Of a stretch of DNA of 45,718 nt, positions 1 to 7,833 are shown piece after piece. The stretch's first letter is position 1; every line of letters starts with the position of its first letter. The stretch lies in assembly GCA_944385905.1 (NCBI GenBank), contig CALWZA010000019.1, forward strand, positions 101,535 to 147,252, given 5' to 3'. Position numbers and translations under genes: made by a program. The notes beneath the pieces are model-generated. The model saw only the letters and a program-made list of their open reading frames with translations, made no database searches and was not told the DNA's origin. This DNA comes from an uncultured Clostridia bacterium (GTDB lineage: Bacteria > Bacillota > Clostridia > Oscillospirales > Ruminococcaceae).

Positions 1-1
1 C

Positions 2-124
2 GAAAAAGACAGCGCAAAAGCGGCAAAGGTTCTTTCGGAGGAAATGCAAAACGCCGCGAAGCTTGCGGTTCCGCTCACAGCAGACGTTAATACGGGCAAA
101 AGCTGGTATGACGCAAAGGATTAA
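2..124 (+). CDS. polA: DNA polymerase I, C-terminal end (partial)
   Basis: The first 40 codons form an open frame that enters from the left edge and stops with TAA. The peptide has the character of the extreme C-terminus of family A DNA polymerases: a helix containing MQNAAKL, then AVPLTADV and the terminal GKSWYDAKD, which resembles the usual GxNWYEAK ending. DNA polymerase I fills gaps and removes primers in replication and repair. Only the tail of the polymerase domain is visible, so the exonuclease domains and active-site residues cannot be checked. A long-loop hairpin follows the stop codon. The family call rests on this short tail and is fairly but not fully secure. Confidence 0.75.
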   Translation, partial: EKDSAKAAKVLSEEMQNAAKLAVPLTADVNTGKSWYDAKD

Positions 125-130
125 ACTTAA

Positions 131-188
131 GCCGCCGTGTCAAAATTGTGATTGCTTAACAAAAAAACGGCGGCAAGATTTATTTTGA
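131..188 (+). terminator. Probable intrinsic terminator after polA
   Basis: An 8-bp perfect stem, GCCGCCGT (131-138) with ACGGCGGC (167-174), encloses a 28-nt A-rich loop and is followed by a T-rich but interrupted tail. The strong GC stem directly after the polA stop suggests termination. The long loop and imperfect T run make it weaker than the others in this window. Confidence 0.5.
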
Positions 189-205
189 TTTATCGCTTTA
201 AACGG

Positions 206-234
206 TTGAAATATTTTTAAAACAGAGTTATACT
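206..234 (+). promoter_or_regulatory. Sigma-A type promoter for vanZ-aroF
   Basis: TTGAAA (206-211) and TATACT (229-234) are separated by exactly 17 bp. The site lies between the polA terminator and the TTG start at 264, so it probably drives the VanZ-like gene and the overlapping DAHP synthase gene. Confidence 0.6.
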
Positions 235-263
235 AATTTCAGGCAAAGTCAGGAGGAAAGCAG

Positions 264-776
264 TTGAAAGGATTAACGAGAGCGAGGATTTTTGCGGTTT
301 CGGCACTTTTTGCGTGCATAGTTTTTACGGTAGGTTATATATTTTCAAACTCGCTTGAAAACGCCGCCCAATCCTCTGAAAAAAGTCAAAACGTAACTCA
401 GGTCATTCAGGAGATAGTTGACCCCGAGCAGAAAATTCCCACTCAGACTTTTGAGAAATACATAAGAAAAACCGCTCATTTCAGCGAATTCGGACTTTTG
501 GGGGTTGAATGCGGACTGCTGATAATCGCGCTTAGAAAAAAACATCTTGTTTCGGCGGGAATAGCCGCGCTGTTTTGCGTTTTGACTGCAATGACCGACG
601 AGAGTCTTCAAATGATCACCGACCGCTCCTGCGAGGTAACCGACGTTTGGATAGATTTTTCCGGGGCTGTTTGCGGAATGACGATAACACTTCTTGCAGG
701 ATTTATCATAACAAAATTAAAAAATAAATTCGGAGGAAAGAATAAAAATGGATATGCAGATGACCTTTCGCCATAA
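264..776 (+). CDS. VanZ family membrane protein
   Basis: The 170-residue protein starts at TTG 264 behind AGGAGG at 251. It has an N-terminal hydrophobic segment (about residues 9-28), a polar extracytoplasmic stretch, then three more hydrophobic segments. VanZ-family hallmarks are the KTAHFSEFGLLG block (about residues 69-80) and the TDESLQ...R.CEVTDVWIDFSG block (about residues 110-135), which carries the conserved acidic residues. VanZ proteins are linked to low-level teicoplanin resistance, but most clostridial members are of unknown role. The 3' end overlaps the downstream DAHP synthase gene by 29 bp in another frame, implying translational coupling. Confidence 0.8.
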   Translation: MKGLTRARIFAVSALFACIVFTVGYIFSNSLENAAQSSEKSQNVTQVIQEIVDPEQKIPTQTFEKYIRKTAHFSEFGLLGVECGLLIIALRKKHLVSAGIAALFCVLTAMTDESLQMITDRSCEVTDVWIDFSGAVCGMTITLLAGFIITKLKNKFGGKNKNGYADDLSP

Positions 777-1785
777 GCTGCCCACGCCCGACGAGATAAA
801 GGCGCAGCTTCCCATGACGGAGGAAATGAAAAAGATTAAAGACGCCAGAGATTTAATGATTGCTGATATTCTAAGCGGAAAAAGCGATAAAATTCTTTTG
901 ATTATCGGGCCCTGCTCGGCTGACAGAACAGAGCCTGTGCTTGAGTATATTTCAAGGCTTGCGAGGGTTCAGCAGGAGGTCAAGGATAAAATCGTGATAG
1001 TTCCGAGAATATACACAAACAAGCCGAGGACAACAGGCGACGGATATAAGGGAATGGCTCTGCAGCCCGACCCCGACAGGGAAGCCGATATGCTCAAGGG
1101 AATCCACGCCATAAGGGAGCTTCACACAAGAGCTATAAAAGAAACGGGATTTTCCTGCGCTGACGAAATGCTGTATCCAGAAAATCACAGCTATCTTTCC
1201 GATGTGCTTTCGTATGTAGCCGTTGGAGCCAGATCGGTTGAAAATCAGCAGCACAGGCTTGTGTCAAGCGGGATAGGACTGCCTGTCGGAATGAAAAACC
1301 CGACAAGCGGAGACCTTGAGGTTATGCTTAATTCTATTACCGCCGCACAGCATCCCCATACGTTTTCATACAACGGCTTTGAGGTTTCAACCGAGGGCAA
1401 CAGGTTTTCCCACGCGATTTTGAGGGGATATGTCAAAGAGGACGGAAAATGCTACTCGAATTATCACTATGAGGACCTTGAAAGGCTTTTTGAGCTTTAC
1501 AGCAAGCGTGAGCTTTCAAACCCCGGGGTGATTGTCGATACAAACCACGCCAATTCAAACAAGAATTATCTCGCGCAGGTCAGAATCTGCAAGGAGGTTC
1601 TCCACAGCTGCCGCCTTTCAAAGGACATCAAGGGCTTTGTCAAGGGATTTATGATAGAAAGCTATCTTGAGGACGGAAATCAGAAAATAAGCGACCACAT
1701 GGTTTTCGGACAGTCTATAACAGACCCTTGTCTCGGCTGGGACAAAACCCAAAGGCTTATTCTTGACATTGCCGATATAATATGA
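748..1785 (+). CDS. aroF: 3-deoxy-7-phosphoheptulonate synthase (DAHP synthase, type I)
   Basis: This cytoplasmic enzyme condenses phosphoenolpyruvate with erythrose 4-phosphate to open the shikimate pathway to aromatic amino acids. The 345-residue length fits the AroF/G/H class. Visible hallmarks are IIGPCSADR (about residue 52), VPRIYTNKPRTTGDGYKG (about residue 85), the ADEML...Y.SDVLSYVAVGARSVENQQHR substrate region, GMKNPTSGD, and VDTNHANS near the C-terminus with the metal-binding histidine. It starts at ATG 748 behind GGAGG at 732 and overlaps the VanZ frame. A terminator-like hairpin follows. The AroF, AroG and AroH feedback types cannot be separated by eye, so the symbol is a family label. 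Confidence 0.9.
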   Translation: MDMQMTFRHKLPTPDEIKAQLPMTEEMKKIKDARDLMIADILSGKSDKILLIIGPCSADRTEPVLEYISRLARVQQEVKDKIVIVPRIYTNKPRTTGDGYKGMALQPDPDREADMLKGIHAIRELHTRAIKETGFSCADEMLYPENHSYLSDVLSYVAVGARSVENQQHRLVSSGIGLPVGMKNPTSGDLEVMLNSITAAQHPHTFSYNGFEVSTEGNRFSHAILRGYVKEDGKCYSNYHYEDLERLFELYSKRELSNPGVIVDTNHANSNKNYLAQVRICKEVLHSCRLSKDIKGFVKGFMIESYLEDGNQKISDHMVFGQSITDPCLGWDKTQRLILDIADII

Positions 1786-1797
1786 TATAACGATAAG

Positions 1798-1830
1798 CTG
1801 AGAGCCTTAGGGTTCTCAGTTTGTGTTTTA
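1798..1830 (+). terminator. Intrinsic terminator between aroF and the AEC transporter
   Basis: CTGAGAGCC (1798-1806) pairs with GGTTCTCAG (1811-1819) with one wobble across a TTAG loop, and an interrupted T-rich tail follows. It ends only about 25 nt before the next start codon, leaving no obvious room for a separate promoter, so partial readthrough is possible. Confidence 0.7.
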
Positions 1831-1854
1831 GTTCAGTTTTTGTCAGAGGTTACA

Positions 1855-2784
1855 ATGACAACATTTTTTATCACTCTTACTACGGTCGCAATGATGCTTG
1901 TATACTGCGTTCCGGGATATATTCTTATTAAAGGAAAATACATAAAGGAAGACACTATTTCGGCGTTTGCGAGGGTATTGCTCTGCGTTTGCTCGCCTTG
2001 CCTTCAGGTATACTCAATGACGAGAGTGGAGCCGTCGGCAAGCCTTTTTTTGAAAATGGCGCTTTTCTTTATAATCATAACCGCAATTGAGGCTGTGATG
2101 CTTTTCGGAGGGTTCGCTGTTTTGAGAAAGCGCGGGGAAAACGACGCTCGTATGAGGGTAGCGAACGTCGCTGTCGGATTTGGCAACTGCGCTTTTATGG
2201 GAGTTCCGCTTCTTGAAGCTGTTTTTCCCGACAATCCTGAGGCAATTGTGTATTCTGCTGTTTACTCGCTTTCGATGAATATGCTGGGATGGACTGTCGC
2301 TTCCGCTCTTATAACGAGAGACAAAAAGTACATCAGCCCGAAAAAAGTGCTGTTAAATCCCGCCGCGATTGCCTTTATCGCCGTTTTGCCGATTTTGATT
2401 TTCAATGTGCGTATTCCCGGACAGATTGACGGAATGATTGCTCTTATGGGGCGCATGTCAACTCCGCTGTGTATGCTGATTATCGGAATGAGGCTTGCGA
2501 CAAGCAGCCTTAAAAACGTTTTCACCTCTCCGTTTCAGTACGCTGTTGTTGCGGTTAAGCAGTTTGTGATGCCGCTTGTCGCTTTTTTTGCGCTTGCCGC
2601 TCTTCCGCTAGACCCTGTTTTTAAGCAGACAATGTGCATTTTGTGCTGCAGCCCGGTTGCTTCTGTCGTTTTAAATTTCACCGAGCTTCTCGGTCAGGGA
2701 CAGAAAACGGCGGCGAATTTAGTGCTGCTCGGAACCCTTCTGAGCGTTATAACAATCCCTATCATGTCGCTTATAGTGGTTTGA
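1855..2784 (+). CDS. AEC (auxin efflux carrier) family transporter
   Basis: The product is about 309 residues and almost entirely hydrophobic, with roughly ten membrane segments in two blocks of five around a central charged stretch (RDKKYISPKK). This is the usual layout of the AEC family, whose bacterial members export or import organic acids and related solutes. The family-type motif NCAFMGVPLLEAVF lies near residue 113. I chose ATG 1855 because AGAGG sits just upstream; an in-frame TTG at 1840 lacks a ribosome site. The substrate is unknown. The gene sits between two terminator-like hairpins. Confidence 0.8.
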   Translation: MTTFFITLTTVAMMLVYCVPGYILIKGKYIKEDTISAFARVLLCVCSPCLQVYSMTRVEPSASLFLKMALFFIIITAIEAVMLFGGFAVLRKRGENDARMRVANVAVGFGNCAFMGVPLLEAVFPDNPEAIVYSAVYSLSMNMLGWTVASALITRDKKYISPKKVLLNPAAIAFIAVLPILIFNVRIPGQIDGMIALMGRMSTPLCMLIIGMRLATSSLKNVFTSPFQYAVVAVKQFVMPLVAFFALAALPLDPVFKQTMCILCCSPVASVVLNFTELLGQGQKTAANLVLLGTLLSVITIPIMSLIVV

Positions 2785-2790
2785 TTCGTC

Positions 2791-2831
2791 TGCGTCCGCG
2801 TAAACTTTATGCGGACGCACTTTTCTTTTTC
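2791..2831 (+). terminator. Intrinsic terminator after the AEC transporter
   Basis: TGCGTCCGC (2791-2799) pairs perfectly with GCGGACGCA (2811-2819) across an 11-nt loop and is followed by TTTTCTTTTTC. It begins a few bases after the stop codon. Confidence 0.88.
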
Positions 2832-2870
2832 TCAAAGTTAATAAATCTGAAATATTTGTTTAATAAAAAC

Positions 2871-2899
2871 TTGCAATTTAAAAGGAATCGTGATATAAT
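2871..2899 (+). promoter_or_regulatory. Sigma-A promoter with extended -10 for the response regulator gene
   Basis: TTGCAA (2871-2876), a 17-bp spacer and TATAAT (2894-2899) are preceded by TG at 2891-2892, giving an extended -10 (TGnTATAAT). The A/T-rich leader to the start at 2993 is about 85 nt and shows no obvious hairpin. Confidence 0.75.
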
Positions 2900-2992
2900 G
2901 ATGATTATAAATATGAACGGTTAAATAATTTTTTATAAATTATTTGTGAGAAATTAAATAAAAAATATTTTGCTGAAAGGATGTGCTTGTGA

Positions 2993-3691
2993 ATGTCAAC
3001 CGGAAAAGTTCTGGTCATAGACCACGATAAAAATATCTGCGAGCTGCTGAGGCTCTATCTTGAAAAGGAAGGTTATTCGGTTTCGCTTGCGCATGACGGA
3101 GAGGACGCGCTTTCAAAATTTTCCGCTGTAAAGCCGGATATAGTGCTTTTGGACGTTGTTCTGCCCGGAATCGACGGATGGCAGATTTGCAGGGAGATTA
3201 GGAAAAAATCAAATATACCTCTGATAATAGTAACGTCAAAATCCGAAACTTTCGATAAGGTTTTGGGGCTTGAGCTGGGAGCGGACGACTATGTTGTCAA
3301 GCCGTTTGACGCGAAAGAGGTTATCGCGAGAATAAAGGCTGTTTGCAGAAGAGCGGGGCAGTTTTCAGCCGAAGCCGAGACAAAAGAGGTCAAATACGAC
3401 AAGCTTTCGGTAAACATGACAAGATATGAGCTGAGGGTTGACGGAAAGGTGATAGATACGCCGCCTAAAGAGCTTGAACTGCTGTTTCACCTTGCCTCAA
3501 ATCCGAACAGGGTTTATACAAGAGACCAGCTTCTCGACGAGGTTTGGGGATTTGAGTATTACGGCGATTCGAGAACTATAGACGTGCATGTGAAAAGGCT
3601 TCGGGAAAAGCTTGACGGGGTTTCAAAAAAGTGGGCGCTGAAAACCGTTTGGGGAGTAGGATATAAATTTGAGCTTGCCGAAGAAAACTGA
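2993..3691 (+). CDS. OmpR/PhoB-type response regulator (orphan)
   Basis: The 232-residue protein has an N-terminal receiver domain (residues 5-118) and a C-terminal winged-helix DNA-binding domain (about 135-228). The receiver keeps the phosphoacceptor Asp54 in LLDVVLPG, the acidic pocket D10/D12, Thr81 in IIVTSKS and Lys103 in VVKPFDAKEV. The C-terminal domain has TPPKELELLFHLASNPN and SRTIDVHVKRLREKL, typical of this subfamily. It starts at ATG 2993 behind AAAGGA. No histidine kinase gene is adjacent: the next gene is guaB with its own promoter. The partner kinase and target genes cannot be inferred. Confidence 0.87.
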   Translation: MSTGKVLVIDHDKNICELLRLYLEKEGYSVSLAHDGEDALSKFSAVKPDIVLLDVVLPGIDGWQICREIRKKSNIPLIIVTSKSETFDKVLGLELGADDYVVKPFDAKEVIARIKAVCRRAGQFSAEAETKEVKYDKLSVNMTRYELRVDGKVIDTPPKELELLFHLASNPNRVYTRDQLLDEVWGFEYYGDSRTIDVHVKRLREKLDGVSKKWALKTVWGVGYKFELAEEN

Positions 3692-3713
3692 CAAGTGTCA
3701 AGGTCTTGCGGCG

Positions 3714-5269
<1,556 letters not shown>

Positions 5270-5380
5270 ATTAACGTGCGGGCAAAAATAATAGAGGGAA
5301 ATAACGGGGTTAATCGCCGCCCGGCGCGGATTTTAATTTATTTTTGTTGAAAATAACCTGTAAAAAACATTAAAAACCCC

Positions 5381-5409
5381 TTGCAAAGGGCGAAAAAATG
5401 TGATATACT
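5381..5409 (+). promoter_or_regulatory. Sigma-A promoter with extended -10 for the rimP-nusA operon
   Basis: TTGCAA (5381-5386), a 17-bp spacer and TATACT (5404-5409), with TG at 5401-5402 forming an extended -10. Transcription would start near 5416, giving a leader of about 90 nt that holds the hairpin at 5428-5457. Confidence 0.75.
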
Positions 5410-5427
5410 ACACATAATACGTTTAAT

Positions 5428-5457
5428 GAAAGGCTGGAAATTGACTTCCGGTCTTTC
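5428..5457 (+). promoter_or_regulatory. 12-bp leader hairpin ahead of rimP
   Basis: Positions 5428-5439 pair with 5446-5457 as twelve consecutive pairs (two of them wobbles) around the loop ATTGAC. AATTTTGTAT follows, so the element could act as a weak attenuator or a processing/regulatory hairpin. It begins about a dozen bases after the predicted transcription start and is outside any gene. Confidence 0.5.
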
Positions 5458-5503
5458 AATTTTGTATGGAAAAATTCAAAATTTCCGTTTGCAAATGAAA
5501 GGA

Positions 5504-5998
5504 ATGAGCTTATTGAGCGGTGAAGTGAAAAAGGGCAATACCGCGGGCAGGGTTTTTGAGCTTGCAAAGCCGCTGTGCGACGAGCTGGGGCTTTTTTTGT
5601 GGGACGTTCGGTTTGAAAAAGAGGGCGCGACATGGTATCTCCGTGTGCTTATCGACAAGGACGGCGGTGTGGATATGGACGACTGCGAGGAGTTTTCAAG
5701 AAGGTTTAACAAAATTCTTGACGACGTCGACCCGATAAGCCAAAGCTATGTCTTTGAAGTGGGGTCGCCGGGACTCGGCCGCCAGCTTAACCGTCCCGAG
5801 CATTTTGAGGTGTGCATAGGCGATGAGGTAAGAATACGCTTTATCCGTCCGGTTGACGGAATGAAGGAGGTCAAGGGAATTCTCACGGGCTATGAAAAGC
5901 CAAAGGTAACAATCAGGCTTGAGGACGGAACCGAAAAAGAATACGGTCTGTCCGACGCCGCATATGTTAAGCTTTGCGATGACGAGGATTTGTTTTAA
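5504..5998 (+). CDS. rimP: Ribosome maturation factor RimP
   Basis: RimP assists 30S subunit maturation. The product is about 164 residues from ATG 5504. GAAAGGA directly abuts this ATG, so TTG 5513 (9-nt spacing) or GTG 5525 may be the true start. Family hallmarks are LWDVRFEKEGATWYLRVLIDKDGG (about residues 30-53), DDCE.FSR and the EVGSPGLGRQLNRP signature, followed by an SH3-like C-terminal domain. It heads the conserved operon with nusA and infB. Confidence 0.92.
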   Translation: MSLLSGEVKKGNTAGRVFELAKPLCDELGLFLWDVRFEKEGATWYLRVLIDKDGGVDMDDCEEFSRRFNKILDDVDPISQSYVFEVGSPGLGRQLNRPEHFEVCIGDEVRIRFIRPVDGMKEVKGILTGYEKPKVTIRLEDGTEKEYGLSDAAYVKLCDDEDLF

Positions 5999-6045
5999 TA
6001 GATGTTTCAACATTAACAATTAACCCGAAAGGATTGGTCGAAAAA

Positions 6046-7104
6046 ATGAATAACGAGCTTTTTGAAGCGCTGAGGCTTCTTGAAAAGGAAAACGGAATAT
6101 CAGGAGAGCTTCTTATTGAAAAGGTGAAGCAGGGAATTTTAAAGGCTGTTAAAAAGGATTATCCCGAATGCAGAAACATAAGCATAGTTATCAGCCCCGA
6201 AACAGGCAAGTTTGAGATGAAAATACTCAAGGAAATTGTCGACGGCGAGGTCCTGGACCCCGACAACCAGATTACTCTCGACGAGGCTAAAACATACAGC
6301 AAGAGAGCGAGAGTCGGGGAGATGTGCGAAATTCCGCTTTCTCCCGCGAAGTTCGGAAGAGTCGCGGCTTCATCAGCAAAGCAGTCTATCAAGCACGATA
6401 TCAAGGAGTTTGAAAAAGAACGCTTTTTGGGAGTCTATGAGGAAAAGAAAAACGAGTGCGTAGCGGCAACCGTTCAGAAAATCGAGCCGGGAACCTTAAA
6501 CGCAATTGTTACCATCAATAAGGACGAGGTTTATCTTCCGAGAACAGAGCAGATTCCGGGCGAGGTTCTCAAGCCGGGAGATATCATCAAGGTTTATATC
6601 GTAAATCTCGTAAATCTTGACAGAAAGCCCACCATTAAAATTTCAAGAACTCACAAGGATTTGGTTAAAAGACTTTTCGAGCTTGAGGTTCCCGAAATTT
6701 ATGACGGAACGGTTGAGGTTAAATCTATTTCAAGAGAAGCAGGCTCAAGAAGCAAAATCGCCGTTTGGAGCAAGGACCCGAACGTTGACGCTATCGGTTC
6801 GTGCATAGGTCCGAAGAGGTCGAGAATAACAGCGATAGTTGACGAGCTTAAGGGCGAAAAAATAGATATCGTAAGCTTTTCGGAAAACGACGCCGAGTTT
6901 ATCGCGAAGTCGCTTGCCCCTGCCGAGGTCGTAAGCGTTACTCTCGCCGAGGACGGAAGCCGTTCATGCACGGCGGTTGTTCCGAACAGCCAGCTTTCGC
7001 TCGCTATCGGCAACAAAGGTCAGAACGCTAAGCTTGCCGCAAGACTGACGGGATATAAAATTGATATTGTTCCAGAGAATCCGATAGGAGCCGAAGCACA
7101 ATAA
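6046..7104 (+). CDS. nusA: Transcription termination/antitermination factor NusA
   Basis: NusA binds RNA polymerase and nascent RNA and modulates pausing, termination and antitermination. The product is 352 residues with the short Gram-positive layout: N-terminal polymerase-binding domain (about 1-125), S1 domain (about 135-200), then two KH domains, the second with LAIGNKGQNAKLAARLTG near residues 325-342. The acidic C-terminal repeats of enterobacterial NusA are absent, as is normal in Firmicutes. ATG 6046 is preferred because GAAAGGA lies 12 nt upstream; the in-frame TTG 6034 abuts that site. Confidence 0.94.
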   Translation: MNNELFEALRLLEKENGISGELLIEKVKQGILKAVKKDYPECRNISIVISPETGKFEMKILKEIVDGEVLDPDNQITLDEAKTYSKRARVGEMCEIPLSPAKFGRVAASSAKQSIKHDIKEFEKERFLGVYEEKKNECVAATVQKIEPGTLNAIVTINKDEVYLPRTEQIPGEVLKPGDIIKVYIVNLVNLDRKPTIKISRTHKDLVKRLFELEVPEIYDGTVEVKSISREAGSRSKIAVWSKDPNVDAIGSCIGPKRSRITAIVDELKGEKIDIVSFSENDAEFIAKSLAPAEVVSVTLAEDGSRSCTAVVPNSQLSLAIGNKGQNAKLAARLTGYKIDIVPENPIGAEAQ

Positions 7105-7153
7105 GGTTTGATAAAAATCCGAAAGGAGGGCGCTCCGAAGCGGAGCAGAACAT

Positions 7154-7438
7154 ATGAAGCCGAAAAAAATACCCATGAGAATGTGTGTGGGCTGCGATGA
7201 GATGAAGCCCAAAAAAGAGCTTATAAGAATTGTGCGCTCGCCCGAAGGCGAAATTTCCCTCGACACCACCGGAAAAAAATCGGGCAAGGGAGCTTATATC
7301 TGCGCAAGCAGAGAGTGCTTTGAAAAGGCTAAAAAGTCAAGACGGCTTGAAAAAGCGTTTTCGTGTCAGATTTCTCAGGAAATATACGCAGAGCTTGATA
7401 AACAGCTTTTGCTAAGAGGCGGCAACAGCGATGAATAA
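7154..7438 (+). CDS. rnpM: RNase P modulator RnpM / YlxR family protein
   Basis: This 94-residue protein has the YlxR family signature: RMCVGCDEMKPKKELIRIVR near the N-terminus, then GKGAYIC..REC and a basic RRLEKAF segment. YlxR proteins are small RNA-binding proteins; the Bacillus member was reported to modulate RNase P. It lies between nusA and an L7Ae-like gene, the standard position, and its last codons overlap the next start by 8 bp (ATGAATAA). Confidence 0.9.
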   Translation: MKPKKIPMRMCVGCDEMKPKKELIRIVRSPEGEISLDTTGKKSGKGAYICASRECFEKAKKSRRLEKAFSCQISQEIYAELDKQLLLRGGNSDE

Positions 7439-7748
7439 AATACTCAGCCTTTTATCAATGTGCGCGAGAGCGGGAAAAATAAAGATGGGGACCGACGCCG
7501 TTAAAGAAGCGTGCGTTTCGGGAAAGGCTTTTGGAGTTTACGCGGCCGACGATATTTCTCAAAAAAGCCTTAAGGAAGCGAAATTTATTTGTCAAAAAAC
7601 CTGTGTGAAGCTTTATTCTCTCGGAGCGACTATGGAAGAGGTAGGAAATCAAATGGGAAAACGTGTCGGAATTATAGCGGTGCTTGACAGCGGATTCAAT
7701 AAAAAAGCCGCGAGTCTCGCTTTGGAAATTGCGACGGATAAAATATAA
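7431..7748 (+). CDS. L7Ae/YlxQ-family ribosomal protein
   Basis: The 105-residue protein matches the YlxQ subgroup of L7Ae/L30e-like kink-turn RNA-binding proteins. Visible features are LSMCARAGKIKMGTDAV near the N-terminus, VYAADDISQKSLK, and GKRVGIIAVLDSGF in the C-terminal half. In other Firmicutes YlxQ binds structured RNA and may associate with ribosomes. It overlaps rnpM by 8 bp and sits directly before infB. Confidence 0.88.
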   Translation: MNKILSLLSMCARAGKIKMGTDAVKEACVSGKAFGVYAADDISQKSLKEAKFICQKTCVKLYSLGATMEEVGNQMGKRVGIIAVLDSGFNKKAASLALEIATDKI

Positions 7749-7756
7749 ATGCGGAA

Positions 7757-7771
7757 AAGCGGAAGCCGCTT
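7757..7771 (+). other. Short hairpin between the ylxQ-like gene and infB
   Basis: AAGCGG (7757-7762) pairs with CCGCTT (7766-7771) across an AAG loop, followed by GTTTCGCTTG. The stem is short and the T run poor, so it may be a processing or weak pause site inside the operon rather than a terminator. Confidence 0.3.
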
Positions 7772-7833
7772 GTTTCGCTTGATATATAAGAGCAAGCCCA
7801 GTTACACAATGATTATTTACGGGAGGAAACCGA

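Noticed and set aside
2634..2924. A 96-codon frame overlapping the end of the AEC gene
   Set aside because: It lies in another frame of the transporter, crosses its terminator and the following promoter, and shows no family features.
5310..5342. Possible terminator after guaB (CGCCGCCCGGCGCGG followed by ATTTTAATTTATTTTT)
   Set aside because: Only 4-bp alternative stems can be drawn, so the GC-rich patch does not support a confident hairpin.
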